Of a stretch of 41,210 bases of DNA, positions 41,131 to 41,210 are shown one piece after another. The DNA is from Lentisphaeraceae bacterium (lineage in GTDB: Bacteria; Verrucomicrobiota; Lentisphaeria; Lentisphaerales; Lentisphaeraceae). The position numbers and the translations under genes are program-made. Under the pieces are notes generated by a model, which saw nothing but the letters and a program-made list of their open reading frames with translations, did not search any database and was not told the origin of the DNA. The stretch is from assembly GCA_021232515.1 (NCBI GenBank), contig JAJPOQ010000126.1, positions 1-41,210 on the forward strand. Reading direction: 5' to 3'. Position 1 is the stretch's first letter. Every line of letters starts with the position of its first letter.

Positions 41131-41162
41131 AAAAAAGCTTACGAAAGAAGTCTTTCGTAAGC
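41131..41162 (-). terminator. Terminator of tRNA-Arg
   Basis: On the minus strand GCTTACGAAAGA pairs perfectly with TCTTTCGTAAGC over a two-base loop, followed by a run of T. It begins a few bases after the tRNA 3' end. Confidence 0.8.
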
Positions 41163-41167
41163 TTAAG

Positions 41168-41210
41168 TACACCCATCAGGAGTCGAACCTGAAACCTTCT
41201 GGTTCGTAGC
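41168..41210 (-). tRNA. tRNA-Arg (anticodon ACG), 3' part at window edge
   Basis: On the minus strand the sequence gives the anticodon loop CTACGAA (ACG), 3' anticodon strand CCAG, variable loop, T arm TCAGG-TTCGACT-CCTGA, acceptor strand TGGGTGT and discriminator A. The CCA is not encoded. The 5' half lies beyond the window, so completeness cannot be judged. Confidence 0.75.

Noticed and set aside
40888..41172. 94-codon minus-strand frame at the right end.
   Set aside because: It begins in the tRNA-Arg acceptor and crosses its terminator; composition looks random and no ribosome site was seen.

Overview
The window is AT-rich bacterial DNA that looks like Lentisphaerota (Lentisphaera-like), or failing that a low-GC relative in the PVC group. 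The evidence is the gene content. There are several stand-alone type II pseudopilin-like proteins with the FTLIELL prepilin signal. There are three DUF1592-family cytochrome proteins (PSCyt/DUF1587/DUF1592/DUF1588/DUF1585), each followed by a Tat-exported DUF1552 protein. There are also propeller/HEAT/cytochrome c fusions with ThuA or SGNH domains, a Cys-type sulfatase, and an ECF sigma factor translationally coupled to a Ser/Thr kinase. No species is named by the sequence itself.

Layout. 1-3450 is a decayed margin: an ISL3 transposase end abutting a beheaded SMP-30 gene, a lipoprotein alpha/beta hydrolase without its nucleophile, tRNA-Val(GAC), an IS200-type transposase relic, a frameshifted ECF sigma gene and an 11-G tract. 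3457-5717 holds three pseudopilin genes, one frameshifted at its start. 6061-8690 is the sigma factor/membrane kinase pair, preceded by three 15-bp direct repeats. 8798-13302 is a sulfatase, sialate O-acetylesterase-like, SGNH hydrolase cluster ending in a broken FG-GAP gene. 13471-38751 is the core: three DUF1592-DUF1552 pairs, a ThuA plus SGNH-propeller-HEAT-cytochrome operon, a ThuA-propeller-HEAT-cytochrome fusion, a cytochrome/propeller pair, another pseudopilin and a secreted protein. 38752-41210 is again mobile: an internally deleted IS3 element, a second ISL3 relic, and a 63-bp direct repeat of the 3' half of tRNA-Arg(ACG).

The main discovery is a shared promoter-like motif, TGTTAAG(A/G)-N15-(C/A)CTTCTA(T/C). 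I found it ten times with exactly the same 15-nt spacing (plus one 16-nt variant), always just upstream of pseudopilin or sulfatase/cytochrome genes, on both strands. It appears to define a regulon joining substrate degradation, exported redox proteins and pseudopilins. In two DUF1592 operons the start codon at the conserved distance from this promoter belongs to a tiny leader ORF that overlaps the real gene. One copy of the motif drives nothing but a roughly 65-nt segment ending in an intrinsic terminator, a candidate small RNA.

How the genes may work together (inference): a signal through a sigma factor and membrane kinase, and perhaps an FHA-bearing cytochrome protein, could control export of sulfatases, esterases and lyase-like proteins together with periplasmic cytochrome-linked oxidoreductases that attack sulfated or acetylated polysaccharides. 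Which sigma factor reads the motif cannot be told from this window.
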